Below are positions 41,290-56,451 of a stretch of 64,000 nucleotides of DNA, piece after piece. The DNA comes from Sanderia malayensis (Eukaryota > Cnidaria > Scyphozoa > Semaeostomeae > Pelagiidae), in the NCBI GenBank assembly GCA_013076295.1, contig RQOL01000404.1, positions 1 to 64,000 on the forward strand, given 5' to 3'. Under the pieces are notes generated by a model. That model saw only the letters and a program-made list of their open reading frames with translations. It searched no databases and was not told the origin of the DNA. Every line of letters begins with the position of its first letter. The first letter of the stretch is position 1. Made by a program: the position numbers and the translations under genes.

Positions 41290-44200
41290 AAGTCACGTTA
41301 TTACAGCTGAACCTAAGTAAAATACACATGCATTTGCTTGTTTTTAGTGATATTAACATTACTGCACACTAATTGCACTTGAATTCACGTTATTACAGCT
41401 AAAACGAAGTAAAATACACATGCATTTGCTTGTTTTCAGTATAAACAATACTGCATACTAATTGCACATGAATCCACGTTATTACAGCCGAAACTAAGTA
41501 AAATACATCTTCATTTGCTTGTTTTCAGTGATCTTAACATTACTGCACACCATTTGCACATGAATCCACGTTATTAATGCTGAAACTAAGTAAAATACAC
41601 ATGCATTTGTTTTTTTTCAGTGATATTAACATTACTTCACACTAATTGCGCATGAATCCACGTTATTACAATTGAACCTAACTAAAATACACATGCATTT
41701 GCTTGTTTTCCTTGATATTAACATTACAGCACACTAATTGCCCATGAATCCACATTATTACAGCTGAAATTAAATAAAATACCCAAGCATTTGCTTGTTT
41801 TCAGTGATATTAACATTACTGCACACTAATTGCACTTGAATTCACGTTATTACAGCTAAAACGAAGTAAAATACACATGCATTTGCTTGTTTTCAGTATA
41901 AACAATACTGCATATTAATTGCACATGAATCCACGTTATTACAGCTGAAACTATATAAAATGCATATTCATTTGCTTGTTTTCAGTGATATTAACATTAC
42001 AGCACACCATTTGCACATGAATCCACGTTATTAATGCTGAAACTAATTAAAATACACATGCATTTGCTTTTTTTCAGTGATATTAACATTACTGCACACT
42101 AATTGCACATGAATCCACGTTATTACAGTTGGAACTAAGTAAAATGAAGATGCATTTACTTGTGTTCAGAGATACTAAGATTATTGCACACTAATTGCAC
42201 ATGAATCCACGTTATTACAGTTGAACCTAACTAAAATACACATGCATTTGCTTGTTTTCCTTGATATTAACATTACAGCACACTAATTGCCCATGAATCC
42301 ACATTATTACACCTGAAATTAAATAAAATACGCCAGCATTTGCTTGTTTTCAGTGATACTAACATTACTGCACACCAATTGCACATGAATCCACGTTATT
42401 ACAGCTGAAACTAAGTAAAATACGCCAGCATTTGCTTGTTTTCAGTGATATTAACATTTATTCACACTACTTACACATGAAATTACGTTTTTACGGCTGA
42501 AACTAAGTAAAATACACATGCTTTTCCTTGTTTTCAGTGATATTAACGTTTATTCACACTATATGCACATCAATTTACTTTTTTACAGTTGAAACTAATT
42601 AAAATACACATGCATTTGCTTGTTTTCAGTGATATTAACATTCAATCACATTACTTGCATATTAATTTACGTTTTCACAGTTCAAACTAAGCGAAATACA
42701 CATGCATTTGCTTGTTTTTAGTGATATTAACATTACTGCACACTAATTGCACTTGAATGCACGTTATTACAGCTAAAACTAAGTAAAATTCAAATGCATT
42801 TGCTTGTTTTCAGTGATATTAACATTTATTCACACTACTTACACATGAAATTACGTTTTTACGGCTGAAACTAAGTAAAATACACATGCTTTTCCTTGTT
42901 TTCAGTGATATTAAGGTTTATTCACACTATATGCACATCAATTTACTTTTTTACAGTTGAAACTAATTAAAATACATATGCATTTGCTTGTTTTCAGTGA
43001 TATTAACATTCAATCACATTAATTGCATATTAATTTACGTTTTCACAGTTTAAACTAAGCAAAATGCACATGCTTTCAGTGATATTAAGATTCATTCACA
43101 CTAATTGCACATGAAGCCACGTTATTACAGCTAGAAATAAGTAAGATTCAAATGCATTTGCTTGTTTTCAGTGATTTAACATTACTGCACAATAAATGCA
43201 CATGAATCCACGTTATTAGATTTGAAAGTAAGTAAATACCCATGCATTTGCTTGCTTTCAGTGATATTAAGATTCATTCACACTAATTGCACTTGAATGC
43301 ACGTTATTACAGCTAAAACTAAGTAAAATACACATGCTTTTCCTTGTTTTCAGTGATATTAGGGTTTATTCACACTATATGCACATCAATTTACTTTTTA
43401 CAGTTGAAACTAATTAAAATACATATGCATTTGCTTGTTTTTAGTAATAGTAACATTACTGCACACTAATTGCACTTGAATCCACGTTATTATAGCTAAA
43501 ACTATGTGAAATACACACGCATTTGCTTGTTTTCAGTATTAACAATACCGCACACTAATTGCACATGAATCCATGTTATTACAGCTGAAACTAAGTAAGA
43601 TTCAAATGCATTTGCTTGTTTTCAGTGATATTAACATTACTGCACAATAAATGCACATGAATCCACGTTATTAGATTTGAAAGTAAGTAAAATACCCATG
43701 CATTTGCTTGCTTTCAGTGATATTAAGATTCATTCACACTAATTGCACTTGAATGCACGTTATTACAGCTAAAACTAAGTAAAATACACATGCTTTTCCT
43801 TGTTTTCAGTGATATTAAGGTTTATTCACACTATATGCACATCAATTTACTTTTTTACAGTTGAAACTAATTAAAATACATATGCATTTGCTTGTTTTTA
43901 GTAATAGTAACATTACTGCACACTAATTGCACTTGAATGCACGTTATTATAGCTAAAACTAAGTGAAATACACACGCATTTGCTTGTTTTCAGTATTAAC
44001 AATACCGCACACTAATTGCACATGAATCCATGTTATTACAGCTGAAACTAAGTAAAATACACATACATTTGCTTGTTTTCAGTGATATTAACATTACTGC
44101 ACACTAATTGCACTTGAAGCCAAGTTATTACAGCTGAAACTAAGTAAAATACATATGCATTTGCTTGTTTTCAGTGATATTAACATTACTGCACACTAAT

Positions 44201-47200
44201 TGCACTTGAAGTCACGTTATTACAGCTGAACCTAAGTAAAATACACATGCATTTGCTTGTTTTTAGTGATATTAACATTACTGCACACTAATTGCACTTG
44301 AATTCACGTTATTACAGCTAAAACGAAGTAAAATACACATGCATTTGCTTGTTTTCAGTATAAACAATACTGCATATTAATTGCACATGAATCCACGTTA
44401 TTACAGCTGAAACTAAGTAAAATACATATTCATTTGCTTGTTTTCAGTGATATTAACATTACAGCACACCATTTGCACATGAATCCACGTTATTAATGCT
44501 GAAACTAATTAAAATACACATGCATTTGCTTTTTTTCAGTGATATTAACATTACTGCACACTAATTGCACATGAATCCACGTTATTACAGTTGGAACTAA
44601 GTAAAATGAAGATGCATTTACTTGTGTTCAGTGATACTAAGATTATTGCACACTAATTGCACATGAATCCACGTTATTACAGTTGAACCTAACTAAAATA
44701 CACATGCATTTGCTTGTTTTCCTTGATATTAACATTACAGCACACTAATTGCCCATGAATCCACATTATTACAGCTGAAATTAAATAAAATACGCAAGCA
44801 TTTGCTTGTTTTCAGTGATACTAACATTACTGCACACCAATTGCACATGAATCCACGTTATTACAGCTGAAACTAAGTAAAATACGCCAGCATTTGCTTG
44901 TTTTCAGTGATATTAACATTTATTCACACTACTTACACATGAAATTACGTTTTTACGGCTGAAACTAAGTAAAATACACATGCTTTTCCTTGTTTTCAGT
45001 GATATTAACGTTTATTCACACTATATGCACATCAATTTACTTTTTTACAGTTGAAACTAATTAAAATACACATGCATTTGCTTGTTTTCAGTGATATTAA
45101 CATTCAATCACATTACTTGCATATTAATTTACGTTTTCACAGTTCAAACTAAGCGAAATACACATGCATTTGCTTGTTTTTAGTGATATTAACATTACTG
45201 CACACTAATTGCACTTGAATGCACGTTATTACAGCTAAAACTAAGTAAAATTCAAATGCATTTGCTTGTTTTCAGTGATATTAACATTTATTCACACTAC
45301 TTACACATGAAATTACGTTTTTACGGCTGAAACTAAGTAAAATACACATGCTTTTCCTTGTTTTCAGTGATATTAAGGTTTATTCACACTATATGCACAT
45401 CAATTTACTTTTTTACAGTTGAAACTAATTAAAATACATATGCATTTGCTTGTTTTCAGTGATATTAACATTCAACCACATTAATTGCATATTAATTTAC
45501 GTTTTCACAGTTTAAACTAAGCAAAATGCACATGCTTTCAGTGATATTAAGATTCATTCACACTAATTGCACATGAAGCCACGTTATTACAGCTAGAAAT
45601 AAGTAAGATTCAATGCATTTGCTTGTTTTCAGTGATATTAACATTACTGCACAATAAATGCACATGAATCCACGTTATTAGATTTGAAAGTAAGTAAAAT
45701 ACCCATGCATTTGCTTGCTTTCAGTGATATTAAGATTCATTCACACTAATTGCACTTGAATGCACGTTATTACAGCTAAAACTAAGTAAAATACACATGC
45801 TTTTCCTTGTTTTCAGTGATATTAAGGTTTATTCACACTATATGCACATCAATTTAATTTTTTTCAGTTGAAACTAATTAAAATACTTATGCATTTGCTT
45901 GTTTTTAGTAATAGTAACATTACTGCACACTAATTGCACTTGAATGCACGTTATTATAGCTAAAACTAAGTGAAATACACACGCATTTGCTTGTTTTCAG
46001 TATTAACAATACCGCACACTAATTGCACATGAATCCATGTTATTACAGCTGAAACTAAGTAAGATTCAAATGCATTTGCTTGTTTTCAGTGATATTAACA
46101 TTACTGCACAAAAAATGCACATGAATCCACGTTATTAGATTTGAAAGTAAGTAAAATACCCATGCATTTGCTTGCTTTCAGTGATATTAAGATTCATTCA
46201 CACTAATTGCACTTGAATGCACGTTATTACAGCTAAAACTAAGTAAAATACACATGCTTTTCCTTGTTTTCAGTGATATTAAGGTTTATTCACACTATAT
46301 GCACATCAATTTACGTTTTCACAGTTCAAACTAAGCGAAATACACATGCATTTGCTTGTTTTTAGTGATATTAACATTACTGCACACTAATTGCACTTGA
46401 ATGCACGTTATTACAGCTAAAACTAAGTAAAATTCAAATGCATTTGCTTGTTTTCAGTGATATTAACATTTATTCACACTACTTACACATGAAATTACGT
46501 TTTTACGGCTGAAACTAAGTAAAATACACATGCTTTTCCTTGTTTTCAGTGATATTAAGGTTTATTCACACTATATGCACATCAATTTACTTTTTTACAG
46601 TTGAAACTAATTAAAATACATATGCATTTGCTTGTTTTCAGTGATATTAACATTCAACCACATTAATTGCATATTAATTTACGTTTTCACAGTTTAAACT
46701 AAGCAAAATGCACATGCTTTCAGTGATATTAAGATTCATTCACACTAATTGCACATGAAGCCACGTTATTACAGCTAGAAATAAGTAAGATTCAAATGCA
46801 TTTGCTTGTTTTCAGTGATATTAACATTACTGCACAATAAATGCACATGAATCCACGTTATTAGATTTGAAAGTAAGTAAAATACCCATGCATTTGCTTG
46901 CTTTCAGTGATATTAAGATTCATTCACACTAATTGCACTTGAATGCACGTTATTACAGCTAAAACTAAGTAAAATACACATGCTTTTCCTTGTTTTCAGT
47001 GATATTAAGGTTTATTCACACTATATGCACATCAATTTACTTTTTTACAGTTGAAACTAATTAAAATACTTATGCATTTGCTTGTTTTTAGTAATAGTAA
47101 CATTACTGCACACTAATTGCACTTGAATGCACGTTATTATAGCTAAAACTAAGTGAAATACACACGCATTTGCTTGTTTTCAGTATTAACAATACCGCAC

Positions 47201-49425
47201 ACTAATTGCACATGAATCCATGTTATTACAGCTGAAACTAAGTAAGATTCAAATGCATTTGCTTGTTTTCAGTGATATTAACATTACTGCACAATAAATG
47301 CACATGAATCCACGTTATTAGATTTGAAAGTAAGTAAAATACCCATGCATTTGCTTGCTTTCAGTGATATTAAGATTCATTCACACTAATTGCACTTGAA
47401 TGCACGTTATTACAGCTAAAACTAAGTAAAATACACATGCTTTTCCTTGTTTTCAGTGATATTAAGGTTTATTCACACTATATGCACATCAATTTACTTT
47501 TTTACAGTTGAAACTAATTAAAATACATATGCATTTGCTTGTTTTTAGTAATAGTAACATTACTGCACACTAATTGCACTTGAATGCACGTTATTATAGC
47601 TAAAACTAAGTGAAATACACACGCATTTGCTTGTTTTCAGTATTAACAATACCGCACACTAATTGCACATGAATCCATGTTATTACAGCTGAAACTAAGT
47701 AAAATACACATACATTTGCTTGTTTTCAGTGATATTAACATTACTGCACACTAATTGCACTTGAAGCCAAGTTATTACAGCTGAAACTAAGTAAAATACA
47801 TATGCATTTGCTTGTTTTCAGTGATATTAACATTACTGCACACTAATTGCCCATGAATACACGTTATTATAGTTGAAACTAAGTAAAATACACATGCATT
47901 TGCTTGTTTTCAGTGATATTAACATCTATTCACACTACTTACACCTGAATTTACGTTTTTACAGCTGAAACTAAGTGAAATACACATGCTTTTGCTTTTT
48001 TTCAGGGCGATTAACGTTTATTCACACTATATGCATATCAATTTACTTTTTTACAGGTGAAACTAAGCAAAATACACATGCATTTGCTTGTTTTTAGTGA
48101 TTTTAACATTACTGCACACTAATTGCACTTGAATTCACGTTATTACAGCAGAACCTAAGTAAAATACACATGCATTTGCTTGTTTTTAGTGATATTCACA
48201 TTACTGCACACTAATTGCACTTGAATTCACGATATTACAGCTAAAACGAAGTAAAATACACATGCATTTGCTTGTTTTCAGTATAAACAATACTGCATAC
48301 TAATTGCACATGAATCCACGTTATTACACCTGAAACTAAGTAAAATACATATTCATTTGCTTGTTTTCAGTGATATTAACATTACAGCACACCATTTGCA
48401 CATGAATCCACGTTATTAATGCTGAAACTAATTAAAATACACATGCATTTGCTTTTTTTCAGTGATATTAACATTACTGCACACTAATTGCACATGAATC
48501 CACGTTATTACAGTTGGAACTAAGTAAATTGAAGATGCATTTACTTGTGTTCAGTGATACTAAGATTACTGCACACTAATTGCACATGAATGCACGTTAT
48601 TACAGTTGAACCTAACTAAAATACACATGCATTTGCTTGTTTTCCTTGATATTAACATTACAGCACATTAATTGCCCATGAATCCACATTATTACAGCTG
48701 AAATTAAATAAAATACGCAAGCATTTGCTTGTTTTCAGTGATACTAACATTACTGCACACCAATTGCACATGAATCCACGTTATTACAGCTGAAACTATG
48801 TAAAATACGCCAGCATTTGCTTGTTTTCAGTGATATTAACATTACTGCACACTAATTGCACATGAATCCACGTTATTACAGTTGGAACTAAGTAAAATGA
48901 AGATGCATTTACTTGTGTTCAGTGATACTAGGATTACTGCACACTAATTGCACATGAATCCACGTTATTACAGCTGAACCTAAGTAAAATACACATGCAT
49001 TTGCTTGTTTTCCTTGATATTAACATTACAGCACACTAATTGCCCATGAATCCACATTATTACAGCTGAAATTAAATAAAATACGCAAGCATTTGCTTGT
49101 TTTCAGTGATACTAACATTACTGCACACCAATCGCACATGAATCCACGTTATTATAGCTGAAACTAAGTAAAATATGCCAGCATTTGCTTGTTTACAGTG
49201 ATATTAACATTTATTCACACTACTTACACATGAAATTACGTTTTTACGGCTGAAACTAAGTAAAATACACATGCTTTTCCTTGTTTTCAGTGATATTAAC
49301 GTTCATTAACTTAATTGCAAATGAAGCCTTGTTTTTACAGCTGAAACTAAGTAAAATACACATGCATTTGCTTGTTTTCAGTGATATTAACATTACTGCA
49401 CACTAATTGCCCATGAATCCACGTT
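41290..49425 (+). repeat. 7.39-kb higher-order repeat, copy 3 (expanded, 3' truncated)
   Basis: Copy 3 begins at 'gaagtcacg' (41,289) and follows the unit with 'aattgaacc' at 41,670 and 'agtaagattc' at 43,140 and 45,602. It then carries an extra 1,182 bp: a further 'agtaagattc' at 46,784 and the marker 'gcccatgaatacacg' only at 47,849, which is 8,581 bp after copy 2. Near 49,425 the copy departs from the other two: after 'cccatgaatccacg' it reads 'ttattatagttgaaactaag' where copies 1 and 2 read 'ttattacagttgaaactaaa'. The last part of the unit is therefore missing. Confidence 0.88.
45130..47500 (+). repeat. 1,182-bp tandem duplication inside HOR copy 3
   Basis: The segment containing 'cagttcaaactaagcg', the 82-bp monomer and 'agtaagattc' occurs twice in a row (45,602 and 46,784). 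The join lies at about 46,305-46,316, where 'cactatatgcacatcaattt' is followed by 'acgttttcacagttcaaac'. This is a clean fusion of the 'cgtttattcac' type with the 'cattcaatcac' type, in monomer register. Copies 1 and 2 of the 7.39-kb unit lack it. A similar but independent fusion is seen near 60,911-60,930, followed by 'cagttgaaactaagc'. Confidence 0.85.
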
Positions 49426-51480
49426 ATTATAGTTGAAACTAAGTAAAATACACATGCATTTGCTTGTTTTCAGTGATATTAACATCTATTCACACTACTT
49501 ACACCTGAATTTACGTTTTTACAGCTGAAACTAAGTAAAATACACATGCTTTTGCTTTTTTTCAGTGCGATTAACGTTTATTCACACTATATGCATATCA
49601 ATTTACTTTTTTACAGGTGAAACTAAGCAAAATACACATGCATTTGCTTGTTTTTAGTGATTTTAACATTACTGCACACTAATTGCACTTGAATTCACGT
49701 TATTACAGCTGAACCTAAGTAAAATACACATGCATTTGCTTGTTTTTAGTGATATTCACATTACTGCACACTAATTGCACTTGAATTCACGTTATTACAG
49801 CTAAAACGAAGTAAAATACACATGCATTTGCTTGTTTTCAGTATAAACAATACTGCATACTAATTGCACATGAATCCACGTTATTACAGCTGAAACTAAG
49901 TAAAATACATATTCATTTGCTTGTTTTCAGTGATATTAACATTACAGCACACCATTTGCACATGAATCCACGTTATTAATGCTGAAACTAATTAAAATAC
50001 ACATGCATTTGCTTTTTTTCAGTGATATTAACATTACTGCACACTAATTGCACATGAATCCACGTTATTACAGTTGGAACTAAGTAAAATGAAGATGCAT
50101 TTACTTGTGTTCAGTGATACTAAGATTACTGCACACTAATTGCACATGAATCCACGTTATTACAGTTGAACCTAACTAAAATACACATGCATTTGCTTGT
50201 TTTCCATGATATTAACATTACAGCACACTAATTGCCCATGAATCCACATTATTACAGCTGAAATTAAATAAAATACGCAAGCATTTGCTTGTTTTCAGTG
50301 ATACTAACATTACTGCACACCAATTGCACATGAATCCACGTTATTACAGCTGAAACTAAGTAAAATACGCCAGCATTTGCTTGTTTTCAGAGATATTAAC
50401 ATTTATTCACACTACTTACACATGAAATTACGTTTTTACGGCTGAAACTAAGTAAAATACACATGCTTTTCCTTGTTTTCAGTGATATTAACGTTTATTC
50501 ACACTATATGCACATCAATTTACTTTTTTACAGTTGAAACTAATTAAAATACACATGCATTTGCTTGTTTTCAGTGATATTAACATTCAATCACATTACT
50601 TGCATATTAATTTACGTTTTCACAGCTCAAACTAAGCGAAATACACATGCATTTGCTTGTTTTTAGTGATATTAACATTACTGCACACTAATTGGACTTG
50701 AATGCACGTTATTACAGCTAAAACTAAGTAAAATTCAAATGCATTTGCTTGTTTTCAGTGATATTAACATTTATTCACACTACTTACACATGAAATTACG
50801 TTTTTACGGCTGAAACTAAGTAAAATACACATGCTTTTCCTTGTTTTCAGTGATATTAAGGTTTATTCACACTATATGCACATCAATTTACTTTTTTACA
50901 GTTGAAACTAATTAAAATACATATGCATTTGCTTGTTTTCAGTGATATTAACATTCAATCACATTAATTGCATATTAATTTACGTTTTCACAGTTGAAAC
51001 TAAGCAAAATGCACATGCTTTCAGTGATATTAAGATTCATTCACACTAATTGCACATGAAGCCACGTTATTACAGCTAGAAATAAGTAAGATTCAAATGC
51101 ATTTGCTTGTTTTCAGTGATATTAACATTTATTCACACTACTTACACATGAAATTACGTTTTTACGGCTGAAACTAAGTAAAATACACATGCTTTTCCTT
51201 GTTTTCAGTGATATTAAGGTTTATTCACACTATATGCACATCAAATTACTTTTTTACAGTTGAAACTAATTAAACTACATATGCATTTGCTTGTTTTTAG
51301 TGATAGTAACATTACTGCACACTAATTGCACTTGAATGCACGTTATTACAGCTAAAACTAAGTAAAATACACACGCATTTGCTTGTTTTCAGTATTAACA
51401 TTACTGCACACTAATTGCACTTGAAGCCAAGTTATTACAGCTGAAACTAAGTAAAATACACATGCATTTGCTTGTTTTCA
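49426..51480 (+). repeat. Block E, first of three copies
   Basis: This block is tagged by private variants 'ttttccatgatatt' (50,202), 'ttttcagagatattaac' (about 50,386), 'cagctcaaactaagcg' (about 50,624) and 'taattaaactacatatg' (about 51,266). The same four markers in the same order stand 5,117 bp downstream and again about 12.4 kb downstream. It ends at 51,480, where an A type with 'gatactaagattattgc' follows. That type belongs to the 2.46-kb sub-unit order. Confidence 0.87.
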
Positions 51481-54250
51481 GTGATACTAAGATTATTGCA
51501 CACTAATTGCACATGAATCCACGTTATTACAGTTGAACCTAACTAAAATACACATGCATTTGCTTGTTTTCCTTGATATTAACATTACAGCACACTAATT
51601 GCCCATGAATCCACATTATTACAGCTGAAATTAAATAAAATACGCAAGCATTTGCTTGTTTTCAGTGATACTAACATTACTGCACACCAATTGCACATGA
51701 ATCCACGTTATTACAGCTGAAACTAAGTAAAATACGCCAGCATTTGCTTGTTTTCAGTGATATTAACATTTATTCACACTACTTACACATGAAATTACGT
51801 TTTTACGGCTGAAACTAAGTAAAATACACATGCTTTTCCTTGTTTTCAGTGATATTAACGTTTATTCACACTATATGCACATCAATTTACTTTTTTACAG
51901 TTGAAACTAATTAAAATACACATGCATTTGCTTGTTTTCAGTGATATTAACATTCAATCACATTACTTGCATATTAATTTACGTTTTCACAGTTCAAACT
52001 AAGCGAAATACACATGCATTTGCTTGTTTTTAGTGATATTAACATTACTGCACACTAATTGCACTTGAATGCACGTTATTACAGCTAAAACTAAGTAAAA
52101 TTCAAATGCATTTGCTTGTTTTCAGTGATATTAACATTTATTCACACTACTTACACATGAAATTACGTTTTTACGGCTGAAACTAAGTAAAATACACATG
52201 CTTTTCCTTGTTTTCAGTGATATTAAGGTTTATTCACACTATATGCACATCAATTTACTTTTTTACAGTTGAAACTAATTAAAATACATATGCATTTGCT
52301 TGTTTTCAGTGATATTAACATTCAATCACATTAATTGCATATTAATTTACGTTTTCACAGTTTAAACTAAGCAAAATGCACATGCTTTCAGTGATATTAA
52401 GATTCATTCACACTAATTGCACATGAAGCCACGTTATTACAGCTAGAAATAAGTAAGATTCAAATGCATTTGCTTGTTTTCAGTGATATTAACATTACTG
52501 CACAATAAATGCACATGAATCCACGTTATTAGATTTGAAAGTAAGTAAAATACCCATGCATTTGCTTGCTTTCAGTGATATTAAGATTCATTCACACTAA
52601 TTGCACTTGAATGCACGTTATTACAGCTAAAACTAAGTAAAATACACATGCTTTTCCTTGTTTTCAGTGATATTAAGGTTTATTCACACTATATGCACAT
52701 CAATTTACTTTTTTACAGTTGAAACTAATTAAAATACATATGCATTTGCTTGTTTTTAGTAATAGTAACATTACTGCACACTAATTGCACTTGAATGCAC
52801 GTTATTATAGCTAAAACTAAGTGAAATACACACGCATTTGCTTGTTTTCAGTATTAACAATACCGCACACTAATTGCACATGAATCCATGTTATTACAGC
52901 TGAAACTAAGTAAGATTCAAATGCATTTGCTTGTTTTCAGTGATATTAACATTACTGCACAATAAATGCACATGAATCCACGTTATTAGATTTGAAAGTA
53001 AGTAAAATACCCATGCATTTGCTTGCTTTCAGTGATATTAAGATTCATTCACACTAATTGCACTTGAATGCACGTTATTACAGCTAAAACTAAGTAAAAT
53101 ACACATGCTTTTCCTTGTTTTCAGTGATATTAAGGTTTATTCACACTATATGCACATCAATTTACTTTTTTACAGTTGAAACTAATTAAAATACATATGC
53201 ATTTGCTTGTTTTTAGTAATAGTAACATTACTGCACACTAATTGCACTTGAATGCACGTTATTATAGCTAAAACTAAGTGAAATACACACGCATTTGCTT
53301 GTTTTCAGTATTAACAATACCGCACACTAATTGCACATGAATCCATGTTATTACAGCTGAAACTAAGTAAAATACACAAACATTTGCTTGTTTTCAGTGA
53401 TATTAACATTACTGCACACTAATTGCACTTGAAGTCAAGTTATTACAGCTGAAACTAAGTAAAATACATATGCATTTGCTTGTTTTCAGTGATATTAACA
53501 TTACTGCACACTAATTGCCCATGAATCCACGTTATTATAGTTGAAACTAAGTAAAATACACATGCATTTGCTTGTTTTCAGTGATATTAACATCTATTCA
53601 CACTAATTGCACTTGAATTCACGTTATTACAGCAGAACCTAAGTAAAATACACATGCATTTGCTTGTTTTTAGTGATATTCACATTACTGCACACTAATT
53701 GCACTTGAATTCACGATATTACAGCTAAAACGAAGTAAAATACACATGCATTTGCTTGTTTTCAGTATAAACAATACTGCATACTAATTGCACATGAATC
53801 CACGTTATTACACCTGAAACTAAGTAAAATACATATTCATTTGCTTGTTTTCAGTGATATTAACATTACAGCACACCATTTGCACATGAATCCACGTTAT
53901 TAATGCTGAAACTAATTAAAATACACATGCATTTGCTTTTTTTCAGTGATATTAACATTACTGCACACTAATTGCACATGAATCCACGTTATTACAGTTG
54001 GAACTAAGTAAATTGAAGATGCATTTACTTGTGTTCAGTGATACTAAGATTACTGCACACTAATTGCACATGAATGCACGTTATTACAGTTGAACCTAAC
54101 TAAAATACACATGCATTTGCTTGTTTTCCTTGATATTAACATTACAGCACATTAATTGCCCATGAATCCACATTATTACAGCTGAAATTAAATAAAATAC
54201 GCAAGCATTTGCTTGTTTTCAGTGATACTAACATTACTGCACACCAATCG
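51481..54250 (+). repeat. Partial copy of the 7.39-kb unit with an internal deletion
   Basis: From 51,481 the order follows 44,631 onward (offset 6,850 bp), including the 457-bp pair near 52,455 and 52,910. At about 53,595-53,610 'catctattcacacta' continues as 'attgcacttgaattc' where other copies have 'cttacacctgaattt'. Two monomers (the 'agtgcgatt' or 'agggcgatt' type and the 'acaggtgaaac' type) are therefore lost in register. The following part resembles 32,170-32,750. A second deletion is seen near 54,240, where 'caccaatcgcacatg' follows directly on the 'acgcaagc' monomer. Confidence 0.8.
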
Positions 54251-56451
54251 CACATGAATCCACGTTATTACAGCTGAAACTAAGTAAAATATGCCAGCAT
54301 TTGCTTGTTTACAGTGGTATTAACATTTATTCACACTACTTACACATGAAATTACGTTTTTACGGCTGAAACTAAGTAAAATACACATGCTTTTCCTTGT
54401 TTTCAGTGATATTAACGTTCATTAACCTTAATTGCAAATGAAGCCTTGTTTTTACAGCTGAAACTAAGTAAAATACACATGCATTTGCTTGTTTTCAGTG
54501 ATATTAACATTACTGCACACTAATTGCCCATGAATCCACGTTATTATAGTTGAAACTAAGTAAAATACACATGCATTTGCTTGTTTTCAGTGATATTAAC
54601 ATCTATTCACACTACTTACACCTGAATTTACGTTTTTACAGCTGAAACTAAGTAAAATACACATGCTTTTGCTTTTTTTCAGTGCGATTAACGTTTATTC
54701 ACACTATATGCATATCAATTTACTTTTTTACAGGTGAAACTAAGCAAAATACACATGCATTTGCTTGTTTTTAGTGATTTTAACATTACTGCACACTAAT
54801 TGCACTTGAATTCACGTTATTACAGCTGAACCTAAGTAAAATACACATGCATTTGCTTGTTTTTAGTGATATTCACATTACTGCACACTAATTGCACTTG
54901 AATTCACGTTATTACAGCTAAAACGAAGTAAAATACACATGCATTTGCTTGTTTTCAGTAAAAACAATACTGCATACTAATTGCACATGAATCCACGTTA
55001 TTACAGCTGAAACTAAGTAAAATACATATTCATTTGCTTGTTTTCAGTGATATTAACATTACAGCACACCATTTGCACATGAATCCACGTTATTAATGCT
55101 GAAACTAATTAAAATACACATGCATTTGCTTTTTTTCAGTGATATTAACATTACTGCACACTAATTGCACATGAATCCACGTTATTACAGTTGGAACTAA
55201 GTAAAATGAAGATGCATTTACTTGTGTTCAGTGATACTAAGATTACTGCACACTAATTGCACATGAATCCACGTTATTACAGTTGAACCTAACTAAAATA
55301 CACATGCATTTGCTTGTTTTCCATGATATTAACATTACAGCACACTAATTGCCCATGAATCCACATTATTACAGCTGAAATTAAATAAAATACGCAAGCA
55401 TTTGCTTGTTTTCAGTGATACTAACATTACTGCACACCAATTGCACATGAATCCACGTTATTACAGCTGAAACTAAGTAAAATACGCCAGCATTTGCTTG
55501 TTTTCAGAGATATTAACATTTATTCACACTACTTACACATGAAATTACGTTTTTACGGCTGAAACTAAGTAAAATACACATGCTTTTCCTTGTTTTCAGT
55601 GATATTAACGTTTATTCACACTATATGCACATCAATTTACTTTTTTACAGTTGAAACTAATTAAAATACACATGCATTTGCTTGTTTTCAGTGATATTAA
55701 CATTCAATCACATTACTTGCATATTAATTTACGTTTTCACAGCTCAAACTAAGCGAAATACACATGCATTTGCTTGTTTTTAGTGATATTAACATTACTG
55801 CACACTAATTGCACTTGAATGCACGTTATTACAGCTAAAACTAAGTAAAATTCAAATGCATTTGCTTGTTTTCAGTGATATTAACATTTATTTACACTAC
55901 TTACACATGAAATTACGTTTTTACGGCTGAAACTAAGTAAAATACACATGCTTTTCCTTGTTTTCAGTGATATTAAGGTTTATTCACACTATATGCACAT
56001 CAATTTACTTTTTTACAGTTGAAACTAATTAAAATACATATGCATTTGCTTGTTTTCAGTGATATTAACATTCAATCACATTAATTGCATATTAATTTAC
56101 GTTTTCACAGTTGAAACTAAGCAAAATGCACATGCTTTCAGTGATATTAAGATTCATTCACACTAATTGCACATGAAGCCACGTTATTACAGCTAGAAAT
56201 AAGTAAGATTCAAATGCATTTGCTTGTTTTCAGTGATATTAACATTTATTCACACTACTTACACATGAAATTACGTTTTTACGGCTGAAACTAAGTAAAA
56301 TACACATGCTTTTCCTTGTTTTCAGTGATATTAAGGTTTATTCACACTATATGCACATCAATTTACTTTTTTACAGTTGAAACTAATTAAACTACATATG
56401 CATTTGCTTGTTTTTAGTGATAGTAACATTACTGCACACTAATTGCACTTG
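54251..56451 (+). repeat. Block E, second copy (offset 5,117 bp)
   Basis: 'agtgcgattaac' at 54,681 pairs with 49,564, and 'ccatgatatt' at 55,321 pairs with 50,204. Both give 5,117 bp. 'cagagatattaac', 'cagctcaaactaagcg' and 'taattaaactacatatg' follow at the same offset. The copy ends at about 56,451, where 'cttgaattcacg' replaces 'cttgaatgcacg'. Together with 49.1-51.5 kb this forms one 5,117-bp tandem unit. Confidence 0.86.
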
